DNA of 34,370 nt from Entamoeba histolytica HM-1:IMSS (GCF_000208925.1 NW_001914971.1:9910-44279); one strand, 5' to 3'. Positions 22,735-33,662 are shown, counted from the first letter of the stretch. Notes: generated by a model from the letters alone, not told the origin. Numbers and translations: made by a program.

Positions 22735-23280
22735 AATTAGTTAATTAAGTATTAATAGAATTTTCATCTATTCTTCCTAGCTCAGGGGAGACTAATCCCA
22801 TCCCTGAGCTTATTAAAAAAGAGTAATCTCTTTGTTGAACCTATCATTTAGGTTTGTATTGGAAATTGAGGAAAGCACTTCTTTCCTTTATTTCTTCCTA
22901 TTAAGGTTTTTCAAACTTCTTCTGCTTAATTCTTCTTTTTAAGCCTTTGTTTGTTTTCTGCCTTAATTTTAAGGAATTTCATTTTTCTTATTTTATGAAT
23001 GGGAGAAGGAATCATTTTATTACTACTGTATTACTTTGACTAATCTTCTTTTTAGTCTTACTTTGACTAATCTTCTCTTAGTCATACCCACACTTCAGTA
23101 GATTCTTATATTACATCCACGTAATATTCTACTGTATTCTCTTGCTGCACCCTTTGCAGCATTCCCTAATACATTCCTAATTCAAAGGCACCGTCATAAC
23201 CAGATAATAACTGGGAGAGTCGAAGAATGAATTTGTACTAGGGTTTATGTGTGGTGTTTCAGACGTGCCACCTTCGATCT
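22735..23280 (+). mobile_element. Non-LTR SINE, EhSINE1-like, 546 bp
   Basis: A 546-bp non-coding insert with much higher GC than its surroundings, bounded by perfect 24-bp direct repeats. It starts AT-rich, then has a stem-loop (CTCAGGGGAG paired with CCCTGAG, ~22780-22810), pyrimidine-rich DNA, two tandem 26-27-bp repeats (23031-23083) and a structured 3' end (GTGTGGTG...GTGCCACC, preceded by GAGTCGAAG and followed by CTTCGA). No poly(A) tail is present. Size, internal ~26-bp repeats, lack of a tail and variable-length target duplications are those known for EhSINE1, which is mobilised by the EhLINE1 reverse transcriptase and endonuclease. Orientation is taken from the 3' structure and is less sure than the identity. 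The perfect duplication implies a recent insertion. Confidence 0.82.
23031..23083 (+). repeat. Two tandem 26-27-bp repeats inside the SINE
   Basis: Copy 1 (23031-23057, 27 bp) and copy 2 (23058-23083, 26 bp) share TTACTTTGACTAATCTTCT and end in TTAGTC. They differ only in a short T/C run. EhSINE1 copies are known to vary in the number of such units, so the count can serve as a copy-specific marker. Confidence 0.85.
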
Positions 23281-23304
23281 AATTTTATATAAATAATTAA
23301 TAAA
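23281..23304 (+). repeat. Right target-site duplication of the SINE
   Basis: Exact 24-bp copy of 22711-22734, immediately after the CTTCGATCT end of the element. It fixes the right boundary of the insertion. Confidence 0.88.
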
Positions 23305-24129
23305 TATAAATTCCTTTCTTAGAAAGACTTACCAAATTCTTTGTTTTGATGTATTATTCTTATCAAGACATTTTAATAGTCTAGTGCTAAAGAATATCTT
23401 TATTTAGTTTGGCATTGAATCAAACAAAATGTATTTCTGTCCAAATAAAGATAGTAATATTCTCATTCTAATTCTCTTAAGTCTAAAACTATTTTATTTA
23501 TCTTTCCATTCAACTAGTTGTTATAAATACAATCTTATGTATAACCAATCATATAATAAGCAATTTTTATCAAAGAACTCAATGAGTATTTATTTCTTTA
23601 ATCATTTAGTTAGTTTTCCATATCTCATCTGAATGTTTTCTTTATGAAATACAAAATAATGAAATAAACTTTGACTAAAATTAAATATAATGAATTTTTT
23701 ATATTTAAACAAAAAAAAAACATCCACCTATTAAAGAAATAATTTAAGTTCAAACAAATAATAATATATAAGTTTCCTTTTTAATATTATTTTAAAGAGA
23801 TTTAATAATTGGATTTATATTGATGTTGTTTAGTCTTCTTTATTAACTTTGATGAAAGAATAAATTCATTAACTCATTGTAGGTAATAGTTAGGAATAAC
23901 CTTGAAACAATAGATAAAGAAAAGAAATAAAGGAAGATTCTTCATAGACTCAACTTAAAATATAAACAATGTTTTTATATTTTCATAGAACTTAAAAAAA
24001 ATTATAAAAATCATAAAAATGTAATTAAAAAAAACAACTACTAAAAAACTATATTTTAATAAGAAGAAAAAAGAAAACAAAAATAACTAAAAAAGAAAGA
24101 AAGAACTTAAAAATCATCATATTATTGTT
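23305..24129. other. AT-rich intergenic region
   Basis: About 825 bp between the SINE and the next gene, with no convincing coding frame. The 67-codon frame at 23429-23632 is low-complexity and has no motif. The last 70 bp are purine-rich (AAAAAGAAAGAAAG) and carry the promoter motifs of the next gene. Confidence 0.45.
24101..24116 (+). promoter_or_regulatory. GAAC-like and initiator-like motifs of the 24130 gene
   Basis: AAGAACTT (24101-24108) is followed at once by AAAAATCA (24109-24116), which ends 13 nt before the ATG. The pair and its spacing fit the Entamoeba core promoter (GAAC element next to the initiator). By motif only. Confidence 0.5.
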
Positions 24130-24639
24130 ATGAGATTTTTTGCAATCCTTGCTTTAACATTTGTCCTTTCAGCATGTGCTCAATCAAGTGGATTTTGGAT
24201 GCCAACACTATACCGTGTTCAAGAAAGACTTGGAGAAGTTGCTATGAGATTAGATGAAGTTGAAGATGAAGAAAGACATGTCGGAGATATGATTGATGAA
24301 AATATTAAAGATTTAGAAAATGTGATCACAAAACGAGAAAAGTATATTATTGGAAGAAAATTAACACATTTAAGATCTAAAATGGTTGTTTACCATACAA
24401 AGAAATTAGCCCTTCTTAGAGTTATGAAGAAAATTGTTAAAAACATCCCAAGAAAATTCAGAGCTAGAATGATTAGAAGATTAAGATTAGAAAAGAGATT
24501 CAACGCTATTAGAGATATTGCCCGTGATGCTAAGTATGTTCTTAAGTCACATGGACATATTTCACATAAAACAGATACCAAAAAAACTCTCAAGAGAATT
24601 GGACATGGAATATACAAAAATACTAAAGGAAAGAAATAA
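24130..24639 (+). CDS. Secreted basic alpha-helical protein, unknown family
   Basis: A 169-aa protein with a clear signal peptide (residues ~1-17, MRFFAILALTFVLSACA). The mature part is almost entirely charged helix: an acidic section (~35-60, with DEVEDEERH and DENIKDLENV) followed by a strongly basic one (~65-169) rich in Lys, Arg and His, including RKFRARMIRRLRLEKRF and a final KGKK. No cysteine remains after the signal peptide, and there is no membrane anchor. Many C-ending codons (for example AAC, ATC, CCC) contrast with the AT-rich neighbours and, with a textbook promoter, suggest strong expression. The charge would suit binding to polyanions such as glycans, nucleic acid or membranes, but I cannot name a family. 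It differs from a pore-former in lacking the saposin cysteines. Confidence 0.7.
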   Translation: MRFFAILALTFVLSACAQSSGFWMPTLYRVQERLGEVAMRLDEVEDEERHVGDMIDENIKDLENVITKREKYIIGRKLTHLRSKMVVYHTKKLALLRVMKKIVKNIPRKFRARMIRRLRLEKRFNAIRDIARDAKYVLKSHGHISHKTDTKKTLKRIGHGIYKNTKGKK

Positions 24640-24769
24640 TTAATCTTTTGTCTCTTGTTTTAATTCAATAGAATTAATTAGTTTTAATTTTTTCTCTGAT
24701 AGACAGAGTATTTGTTACAAAATATTATTAATGTATGAAAAAATAAATAACTAGTCCTAAATAATACAA

Positions 24770-25489
24770 TTATTCATTGCACAATTCAAGTAATTTCTCT
24801 GAAATAATATCAAATATTTGATTAATATTATTCCCTGTTTTTGCACTACATTCTAAATTACCAATAATATTTGAGTTAGAACTGTTAATAAAATCATTCA
24901 CAGAATTTTGATTAACTTCACGTTCTTCTTGTAAGTCATCTTTATTCCCAACAATTAAAATCATTATGTCATTGGTCGTATTAGACTTTAATTCAGCAAC
25001 CCAATCAGTTACAGCATTAAATGTTTCCTAATTCAATAAGTCTTATTATTTTCTTTTTTTTTTCTTGTTAACTAATATTGAACTTAAACAAACCCGTTTT
25101 GTAATGTCATATACTAATAATGCAACTGTTGCATTTCTATAATAAATTGAAGATAATGATCGATATCTCTCTTGTCCAGCTGCATCCCATAATTCATATT
25201 TAATAATTCTTTTATTATAGGTTACTGTTTTTGAACTAAATGCACACCCAACAGTAGCTGTTTGTCTAACAAATTCATTACTAATCCATCTGTGTAAAAT
25301 ACAAGTCTTTCCAGTTCCCATCTCTCCTAAAACAACCACTTTTATTCCTTTAGAAAGTTGTTCACTCAAAGGTAATGGTGTTGGAGGTTCATCATTTGTG
25401 ACTATTAACTGAGTATAAATTCTCTTATTTGTTTAAATGAAAAGCAAACTATCAATAATACTTTCGTTTTTTCCTGAACAACAAGACAT
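24770..25489 (-). CDS. Rab-family small GTPase without C-terminal cysteines, three exons
   Basis: Exons 25489-25450, 25401-25094 and 25027-24770 encode 201 aa. The introns are 25449-25402 (48 nt, donor GTTTGC) and 25093-25028 (66 nt, GTTTGT), both ending TAG. The second junction restores YDITKRETFNAVTDW, typical of Rabs. All nucleotide-binding motifs are there: P-loop GEMGTGKT (39-46), switch I Thr63 in TATVGCAF (close to the Rab5/21/22 STIGAAF), WDAAGQERYRSL (85-96), GNKDD (143-147) and CSAK (176-179). YYRNATVALLVYDIT is the Rab-specific region. Rabs direct vesicle tethering and fusion. Unusually the protein ends LLELCNE, with no CC, CXC or CAAX prenylation signal. The N-terminal exon instead begins MSCCSG. 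The first exon is the least certain part, as it rests on splice motifs and phase. Confidence 0.85.
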
Positions 25490-25714
25490 ACGAGTGAATG
25501 TTTTGAGTTATTTCTTTATATTTTTAGAGTAATATTATATTTTATTTTTTTTTCAATCTTTTTCATCTTTTTATTTTCTTATTTTATTAACAAAAAACAA
25601 AAACATAAAATAAAGTTAATGTTATTTATTTTTTGTGACAAATAAATAAAACACAAAAATAAAAAGTTAAAAGAGAAAAAAACTAAAAATCGAATAGACA
25701 TTCGTTTAGCTCTA

Positions 25715-26053
25715 ATGAATTATCTCCTTCTTTTTATGATGACATTTCTTGCTTTCACTTATGGAGAGGTACAAGAAAACCCAACAAAAGAATACCAATC
25801 ACTTTTATTTCAACCCGTTGTTGTTTGTTAATTATATTTTTATAGTAATAAATATTAATTAATAAAAATAATACTTATTGTAAAATAGTATCAGTCAGTT
25901 GTTGTGACTGACTTCATTCCATTAATTATGATTGCAGTTGTTATTATTATTATTGTGAGTGTTATTGTAGGGTCAATTATTACTAATTCAATGGCAAAAG
26001 ATGCGGAAAAGGATGCAATTCTTTATCTCTCTTCTAAAATTGTTTGTGTTTAA
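25715..26053 (+). CDS. Small type I membrane protein, two exons
   Basis: Exons 25715-25822 and 25889-26053 give 90 aa, with a 66-nt intron (GTTTGT...TAG) in phase 0. The N-terminus is a signal peptide (~1-16, MNYLLLFMMTFLAFTY). A short polar lumenal part (GEVQENPTKEYQS) follows, then one strongly hydrophobic membrane segment (~45-68, PLIMIAVVIIIIVSVIVG) and a ~20-residue cytosolic tail with KDAEKDAI. No family is recognised. The end is ambiguous: the last codons GTT TGT GTT TAA contain another perfect GTTTGT donor at 26042. Splicing to a TAG ending at 26100 would swap the final VCV for a single Asn. An ACTAAAAATC promoter-like motif lies ~30 nt upstream. It is divergent from the Rab gene. Confidence 0.65.
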
Positions 26054-27616
26054 ATTAATTCATTAAAAATAATTTTTAAGAGGAATTAACGTATGTGTAG
26101 AATTAAATTAGTGTTAAGTGAATAAATTAATTCACCTTTTTGTTTATTTGTCTTTTTGATTCAAAATGAAAGTGCATAATTTTTGTATTAAATTAAAAAA
26201 ACTTTTTTTGAGAATAACATTTTATAAAATAAAAATGTTTTTCTCTTATTTGACTGTTATTTTCTATTATAATATTTTAACTTCATGATTTTTAGTCGTT
26301 ACTTTGAACGTTAATTTAAAAATTAATACATTTCATCAATTTTGATATTCATTATTTATAAAAATATAAAAAAGTAATTTTTAATTAAACAAGAGATTTT
26401 AATAAAATGATAAAAGACTTTTAGAATTTAAATATATTTTTGTTTATTAAACTTTAGGAATAGTTTATCCATTTTGATTTTTAGAGGATATAATCATATT
26501 AATTTTACTTCACTTAAATTTTAAAAGAAAATTAATGAAACTTTAATAGTAAATACTTGCCTTTTAGTATTTATAGAAATAAAGAAATTAGTATAAGATA
26601 TTATCAAATTAAAAGATAAATATTATATTACTATTAAATAATTCTAGTTTCAATACTTTTTATTATTAATTTAGAAGTTTATATAATCAGAATGTTTCAT
26701 TGTTGAAATTTAGTCTTATTTTTTTTATCAAAAACACTCTTATAAAGACAGTTTTTTCTTAAACTAATGTTATATTATTTCTATAACTAACAATGACCTA
26801 AATACGTTTAAATATTTGTTATAAGTAAAAATGAAAAGTAGTCATTAATTTATTGTTATACAATTAATATTTTAAAACTTTTATAAAATAATTTTATAGA
26901 GTCAATCCTTAACTCTGAAAGTTTTTTGTCTTTTATGTATAGGATTATTTTCTTTTATGATTAATATGAGCTTCTATTTCTATTGACTCAATGTATTATA
27001 ACCAAACTTATTTTTTGTATAAATACTAGTACTTTCATTGTTATTACAAATGTTATTCTATTATCAAAAAACGAAGTTTTGGATATGGTTATTTACTTTT
27101 TGGATTAATAAAAATAATTGTGACTTATTATGTTATTATTATTGTGCATTTCTCACAACTTTTTTTTATGGGTTTTCATATCTAGTTTTTGTTAATATTC
27201 TTGTTTTAGATACTTTAAATTCTTATAGGGGTTGTTAGTTTAATAAATCTTTATTGTACGAACTCGTTCAAACAGGAATTGACATAAATAATTTTGTTTC
27301 ATTCAGTTATAACTCAGATTTAAAGAATGAGCAACGAAAGGTGTTATCTTCTTTTAACTCTTTTTAAGTGAAGATATTACAAACTAAGACAACTGAAAAC
27401 CACTCAAAATAAAACCACAAATATCTTTTTGATACAAAAAGAAAATTTTAAAGTGAAAATACATATTTTTCAATTTTCATATTAATGGAATTTGCACCTT
27501 TTTTGAAGAAGAAACGGGGTTGAGTTGAATTTCTTCTTTTGTTTCATGGAGAAAGGAAGAGGCAGAAAAAAAAAAATAAAAAATTCTTTAAAAAAGGAAA
27601 CAGAGTTATTTTGAAA
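26054..27616. other. Long AT-rich intergenic region
   Basis: About 1.56 kb. The only open frame of note, 27038-27238, translates to Phe/Tyr/Leu-rich low-complexity sequence and is probably chance. At 27485 an ATG opens 12 codons (MEFAPFLKKKRG, then TGA). It could be a first exon of the Sec7 gene if an atypical donor (GTTGAG at 27519) were used, but I do not favour that. No RNA gene or repeat recognised. Confidence 0.45.
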
Positions 27617-27624
27617 AATGAACT
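27617..27624 (+). promoter_or_regulatory. GAAC promoter element of the Sec7 gene
   Basis: AATGAACT is an exact match to the Entamoeba GAAC core-promoter element and ends 22 nt before the ATG at 27647. It argues that transcription starts just downstream, so translation begins at 27647 rather than at any upstream in-frame codon. Confidence 0.55.
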
Positions 27625-27646
27625 TAATAATCAGTGGTTTCTAGAC

Positions 27647-30600
27647 ATGGGAGATAAATATTCTATTCAAATGTCTCTCGCTGTTATCCAATCATGTATT
27701 GACCGTAAACAAAAACAAACTATGGAAACTTACCAACAATATGAAAATAAATTTATTCAAGGAAATAATCTTTGTGATACTAATCAAAGTTCATTACTTG
27801 GATGTATGAAAATTGGACTAACAATTTATTATTCTATTAAACAAACAGATAAATTGGCATCATCATTATTAGCATTAATTCAACCTGAAATATTAACTGT
27901 AAATACTGTTCAACAAATATTAGAATTATCAATATCTTATTTAACAGCTCAAAATATTAAATCAAATAAAAAAATACTTCAATTTACATTTGGACTAATA
28001 GAAAATACTATTCCATTCAAAATAGAAAAAAAATTTGTTCTTGAAAATTTTAAATTACTTAATGATATGTTTTGTGTTGTTTCTCCAAATGATGTTTGTT
28101 TTAGTATATCATTTTAAAGATATATAAGTGGTATTCATTTAATTAGTCAAATGCCCGTGCAATTAAAAAGATTCAGGAAAAATATATTCGTTCATTATTT
28201 ATTATGTATGGAGGAGTAACTAGTTTTGATGAAGACATTGAACAGCCTTCTCCATCATTATCTTCACATTTACAATTTTTTAGTTCAAATGGTTTAAGAA
28301 GAGAACGTGATAGAGCAATGTCACTTTCAGTAACTAGAGGAATTAAATTGAGTTCCTCAGACAAACTAAGGTTTACTCCTTGTAATGATGATATTTTTGT
28401 GAATCCTCAAAATAATTTCCATGGAAATACTCCTATATCAGTTTTAAGTAAACCAACAAAGAAAGAAGATAAAGAAGTCATTGAAATAAAAAATAATTCA
28501 AATGATAGTATTAATTCTCATGAAAATACAAGTTATCATTCAAATGAACCTCACGAAACATTCCTTGGAGAATTTGCTTCTGATGATGAAGAAATATCGT
28601 CATCAGAAGACAGTTCTGTTGATAAAGAAATTAAATCTCCCAAAACACCAAAAGAAGGAGAAAGCACAGAAGAATATATTGGACAAACGAGTGAAGAAAA
28701 GTCTACATTAACTAAAGGTGGAAGTACACAAGAACTTCAAGTTCAAAAAGAATTAGCTCAAATGAAACGAAGAACAGCAAGACAAGATAGTGCACTTGAA
28801 AAAGAAAAGTTACTTGAAGAAGATTTACCAATTCATTTAGCAGTACTAAGTTTATTAATAAAAAACAGTTCATTTGATCATATAAAATCTCCATTTTTAT
28901 CAGAACAAATTAAGAAATCCCCATGGAAAGAATTAAGAGGAAAACGACCAATGGTTCTTAGAATGGAAAAACATATTCTTGAATTAACACGTTATTGGTT
29001 AGATAAATGTCCTGAAACATGTAATCCTACAGTAATCAATAAATGGAATATTGATTTTGTTGGTTGTTTAAGTTATAACGTATTTTCTGATGATAAAACA
29101 TTATTTATTACATCATTACAAATACTCATTATTTGTATACTCAAATTTAGAACAAATTTAAAAACTGAAATTGCATTATTATTAAATTCAATAGTTTTCT
29201 TCTATATTTTATCACCCTTACCATTATATTCATATAAACAAATAGTTATATCTGAATTAGTAAAGTTATGTCAAGACTCTCAATTTTTAAATGATATATT
29301 CTTAAATTATGATTGTGATAAGTTTGGACAAAATATCTTTGAAGAGTTATTAAATACTATTTGTTTTATTCTTACACCTGAATTTAAAAATGCTTCTATA
29401 GAAGAAATTCCTATTAAAATTCTTGCAGATATGAGAAAAGAATGTTTATCATTAGTTCATATTATCATAGACTCAATTAAAAAATTAATGATTCAGGTAA
29501 ATGGATTAGAAAGTATTGGAATGGTTGAATTAGATAATGGAATTCCTGTTAAAACAAACTCAACATTAGTTTTAAAATGTTTAATTGATAGAAAAATTAA
29601 AGTTGATATTGTAAAAGCTAAACAATTATTCAAAGAAAAACCAAATGATGGAGTTTCATATATGATTAAATCAAATTTATGTTATAATGACCCAATGTCT
29701 GTTGCTCAATTTCTTAAAAACTTAGAAGGCATTGATAAAATTGCATTAGGTAAATATCTTACTTCTAATAAAGACTTTAATAAAGAGGTCTTTAAAGAAT
29801 ACATGAAATTAATTGATTTTAATGGACTAAGTGTTGATGAAGCATTAAGATTAATGTTTAATTTATTTGTTATGCCAGGAGAAGGTCAAGTAGTTGATCG
29901 TGTAATGGAAATGTTTGCTCATAGATATGCTGAGTGTTGGAGTGATAAAATGAAAGAGATGAATATTACATCAAATCAAATATATTTCTTAGCTACAACA
30001 ATTATTTTCTTATCAACAGAAACACATAATTCAAATGTCAAAACAAAAACAATGGATAGTTATGAGAAATTTAAACAAATGGTTGAACAATTTAATTTTA
30101 CATTACCTGATAGTTATCTTCAACCTTTATACCAAAGTGTTACTCAAAATGCATTTTTGATTCCAGAACAAAAAGAAAAAGTTGAAGATGATAATAAATA
30201 TATAATTACTATTAAAAATAATCCTCATCAAAGACCTCAAATTTTATTGTTAAAAAGTCAAATTACTGAAGCTAAAATTGATGAAGATACTGTTGAATCA
30301 TTATCCATTTCTAATAAAGATATTCTTCATGCACTTATAGAAACTATGGTTCCAATAGAATTAAAAAGTTTAAAAATTGCGTTTGATATATATAATGATA
30401 TTACAGATACTTTAACTTATTTAAAAGAAATGCTTGACATTTGTATTGTAATGGATTGTAGAGAAATGACTGAACTTATCATTAAAACTATGTGTGAGTG
30501 GTGTGTGTATTATGATTTTAATAGTTGTAAATCATGTAATATTCAGGTTACTAAAATGATAATAGATATTAGTAATTCATTACAAAATAAATTACATGGA

Positions 30601-32772
30601 GGATGGAAGTATTTGTTTATTGTTCTTTCAAGATTTGAACAAATGAACTTAATTGAACATCCAACTATTTCAACATTAAAAAGTATTCCAAAAAACACTA
30701 GAAAATTATTTTTTATGGAAGTTCAACATCAATTATATCAACCAAAAGATATTAAAATACCAACAAATATTTCAAATGATATACTTAATTTAAAGAAAGA
30801 ATTAAAAATTGAAATTGAAACAATACCATTAATATTTGATTCATTAAAATTATTAAATGAAGACAGATTTTGTGAAATTATCAAATGTCTAAGTAGCAGT
30901 GCCTTAAATGAATTAAATTGTATCACTCCACCAATGTTATTATTAAATCAATTTAAATTAATTGTTGAAGGATTTATTGAAAAGAATAAAGAAATAAATA
31001 ATAAAGAAACAATTGAAATTATAAGAAATTTCTTATTACAATGTATGCTTCATCCACATGAAACTATTTCAATGAAAGCTATAGAAATATTTTTTAGATT
31101 TTGTGAATTGGATTTATTTAAAGAATCAAAAGAAATATTAAAACCAGTTGTTATTGCAATGGGAGACTCTCCCTTAGAGAAATGTCGTTCTAATATTCTT
31201 GAAGTATTAAATAAAGAATTAAAAAAGAAAGATAATTATATAACACAATCTTGGAAAGAAGTATTTGAAATATTGTTCATTTCTACTATGGATGAATCTT
31301 TAAGTATTATGAAAGAAGGATATGAAACATTAAGCACAATAATAGAATTAAAATATGAATTTGATGAAAAATATTATTCATATTTCTTTAAAACACTTAT
31401 AAAATTTTCTCTTACTAATGAAAAAGCAGTTGTTCAAGATAAACAAAGTGATCCAATTATTATTGTTGGATTAAATAGAATTATTGATAAATATCCAATT
31501 GATACTATTGACTTAAGTTTAGACTCTCATTTCTTTGATATCTTCTTTGATTTCTTATTTACTCATATGAATATTACAAAAAGTCAACATATTATTATTT
31601 CTTCTTTGGCATTACAATCTTTAACTCATTACATTGAAATTTATTCTCCAAAACTTTCATATAATGATTGGTATTTTGTGTTTTATAAAATATTCTTTAG
31701 AGTTTTAGAACCAATTGGATATTATCATTTAAAATCTGAAAATATATTTAATTCTCGTGGAGATGAATGGTGGTCATCTGTATGTTTAAGTATGTTAACA
31801 AGAGCTTGTGATTTCATTTCTAAAAATCCAGGATTATTACAACCATTTATGGCTGACATTATTCATATTGTAATTACTTTTATTATTAGAGGTATTTCTC
31901 AATCTTCATCTGTAGCTGTATTAACAATTAAATTAATATTTTCTTATTTTATAGATAATCCAAATTATATTCCAATGTATAAACTTATGATAGAAGATAT
32001 TATTAATTACATGTATGACTCAATGAAATATTTTGTTGAATTACCTTCAATACCTTTAACAAATGAAAGTAAAATAAACCATCAAGAAATAACCTCTAAT
32101 GAAGAAGAACAACTCAAATGTAGTTTTTGTAATAAAGAATTATATGAATTTAATAAATTAAGATGTCCATTGTGTGATACATTTTATTGTTCTGTTGAAT
32201 GTAAAGAAAAAGATAAACAAAAGCATCATCATTCACCTGAAATAAAATCAACGTTCAAAGACCAATTTATTCCTCATTTATTTATACCATCATCATTTGA
32301 TTTCCCATCAACTACATCTGCTTTTGATACATTTTTAAATGCAATATCTTCATTTTCTCAACAAATTACATTAATATCTAAAGAAGAAGACCAAGATATA
32401 TTAATCTGTTTATTAAATAATATAAAACGATTTATTGATGTACTTAAAGAACTTAAACAAACAAATCCAAATTATCAAAATGTTTTATCAATCAAAAATG
32501 CAATAGAATATCATCTCACTTTATTTGCACATGAAGTATGTAAGACATATCCAATTGTTATTGTCAATTTGATGAATGAATTTTTAAGTATTAGCTCAGA
32601 TACTATTCTTCTTCTTGCATTTGAATTAATTGAAAAATGTGATAATGAGTTACTTAGACTTGTTCATCAACAATCATTCTCAAACCTTCTTTCATTAATT
32701 CCTCATGAAAATATTGAAATAAGACAACACCTAAGCTCTGCTTTATTAAAAATATATAATGCCATCAAATAA
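27647..32772 (+). CDS. Sec7-domain ARF guanine-nucleotide exchange factor (BIG-like) with MYND-like zinc finger, two exons
   Basis: Exons 27647-28093 and 28147-32772 encode 1,690 aa. The 53-nt phase-0 intron (28094-28146) is GTTTGT...TAG. The protein activates ARF GTPases at Golgi or endosomal membranes. Residues 1-150 are helical (DCB-like). Next comes a Ser/Glu-rich linker (~175-365), then the HUS domain with its hallmark LNYDCDKFGQNIFEEL (~535-550). The Sec7 domain is at ~623-818, with the catalytic Glu728 in MPGEGQVVDR, then HRYAEC and the THNSNVK loop, so exchange activity should be intact. Helical HDS-like repeats follow. At ~1474-1511 lies a zinc-finger pattern C-x2-C-x11-C-x2-C-x4-C-x3-C-x7-H, like MYND but without the final Cys. 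This is not a usual part of BIG/GBF proteins. An exact GAAC element supports the start. The frame is open upstream, but only from a TTG. Confidence 0.88.
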
Positions 32773-32825
32773 TTCAATTATTATCGTTAATACAATTTGA
32801 TGTTTGTTTGATAAAAATGACTCAA

Positions 32826-33662
32826 TTATTCACTCTCATAACTTTCATCATTTGAACTTTCACTATCTTCATTTAATAATGAAGAAAATTCACTTGAAAA
32901 ATCATCTTCATCATCATCAGAGTAAGGTTCCATTTGATTTTTAAAATAATATAAACTATTAAGAATAATATCATTAGAAAAACATATTGTATCATCTAAT
33001 TGTTCATCTAATTTATCTTCAATTTCTTCTTCTTCCTCTTCATTACTATATTCTTCTTTTTGGTTTATTGGTTCAAAGAAATCAAAAAATGAATGTTGAC
33101 TTGAATCAATCATTTTAGGGTTTTTTCCATCATAAAAAGTAACACCTGAATTTGAAATTTTAGGATAATAAATTGGTTCATTAAATATATATGACACTGT
33201 TTTACTTAGTTCTGTTTCTTCAAACCATTCATTTTTTTCAAACTCAAATACAAGCTTAAATCCAATCCTTAATCTTTTTCTATCAGCTATTACTGGTCCA
33301 ACTGTACTAACTACTGTAAATGATGTAAGATAAATATCTTTTAAATGTTCTAAGATTTCAATGTCTGTATTTGTTGATTGTATTTTCTTTAATATTCCAG
33401 AGTTTTGAAGAACATAACTCCAATAGTGGGGAATTTTTTCACGTGAAGGTTTAAATGCTTGAAATCGTTGATGAGATTCTCGAAATTCATTTATCATTAC
33501 CATTTCATTTTGTATTGTTAAATTATTAAGTTCTATTTGTTGTTGTTCTAATTCAGATATTGCTTCAATGGTTTCTTTACCAAACTTAGCAATCATTTCA
33601 CTATATTTATTATCTTGTTCTTGGTCTAAATGTTCAACCATTTCTGCAATAATTAAGTTCAT
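32826..33662 (-). CDS. NAP/SET family histone chaperone
   Basis: A 278-aa protein of the nucleosome assembly protein family, which binds histones H2A-H2B (or H3-H4) and carries them between cytoplasm and chromatin. A long N-terminal dimerisation helix (~18-65) is followed by the NAP core: IPHYWSYVLQNSG (~77-89, family IPxFW), HLKDIYL, the FKLVFEFEKNEWFEETELSKT stretch split over ~135-155, and SFFDFFEP (~191-198). The C-terminal ~75 residues are very acidic (Glu/Asp runs near 206-222 and 247-278), as expected. The closest type is hard to fix between NAP1 and SET; the short length favours SET. It ends 53 bp from the stop of the Sec7 gene, convergently. A start at Met8 is also possible. Confidence 0.87.
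   Translation of the reverse strand: MNLIIAEMVEHLDQEQDNKYSEMIAKFGKETIEAISELEQQQIELNNLTIQNEMVMINEFRESHQRFQAFKPSREKIPHYWSYVLQNSGILKKIQSTNTDIEILEHLKDIYLTSFTVVSTVGPVIADRKRLRIGFKLVFEFEKNEWFEETELSKTVSYIFNEPIYYPKISNSGVTFYDGKNPKMIDSSQHSFFDFFEPINQKEEYSNEEEEEEIEDKLDEQLDDTICFSNDIILNSLYYFKNQMEPYSDDDEDDFSSEFSSLLNEDSESSNDESYESE

Noticed and set aside
24130..24639. Pore-forming peptide (amoebapore) considered for the secreted basic protein
   Set aside because: Amoebapores are saposin-like with six cysteines; this mature protein has none.
27038..27238. 66-codon Phe/Tyr/Leu-rich frame
   Set aside because: Looks membrane-like only because of T-rich DNA; no signal-peptide pattern, promoter or homology that I can see.
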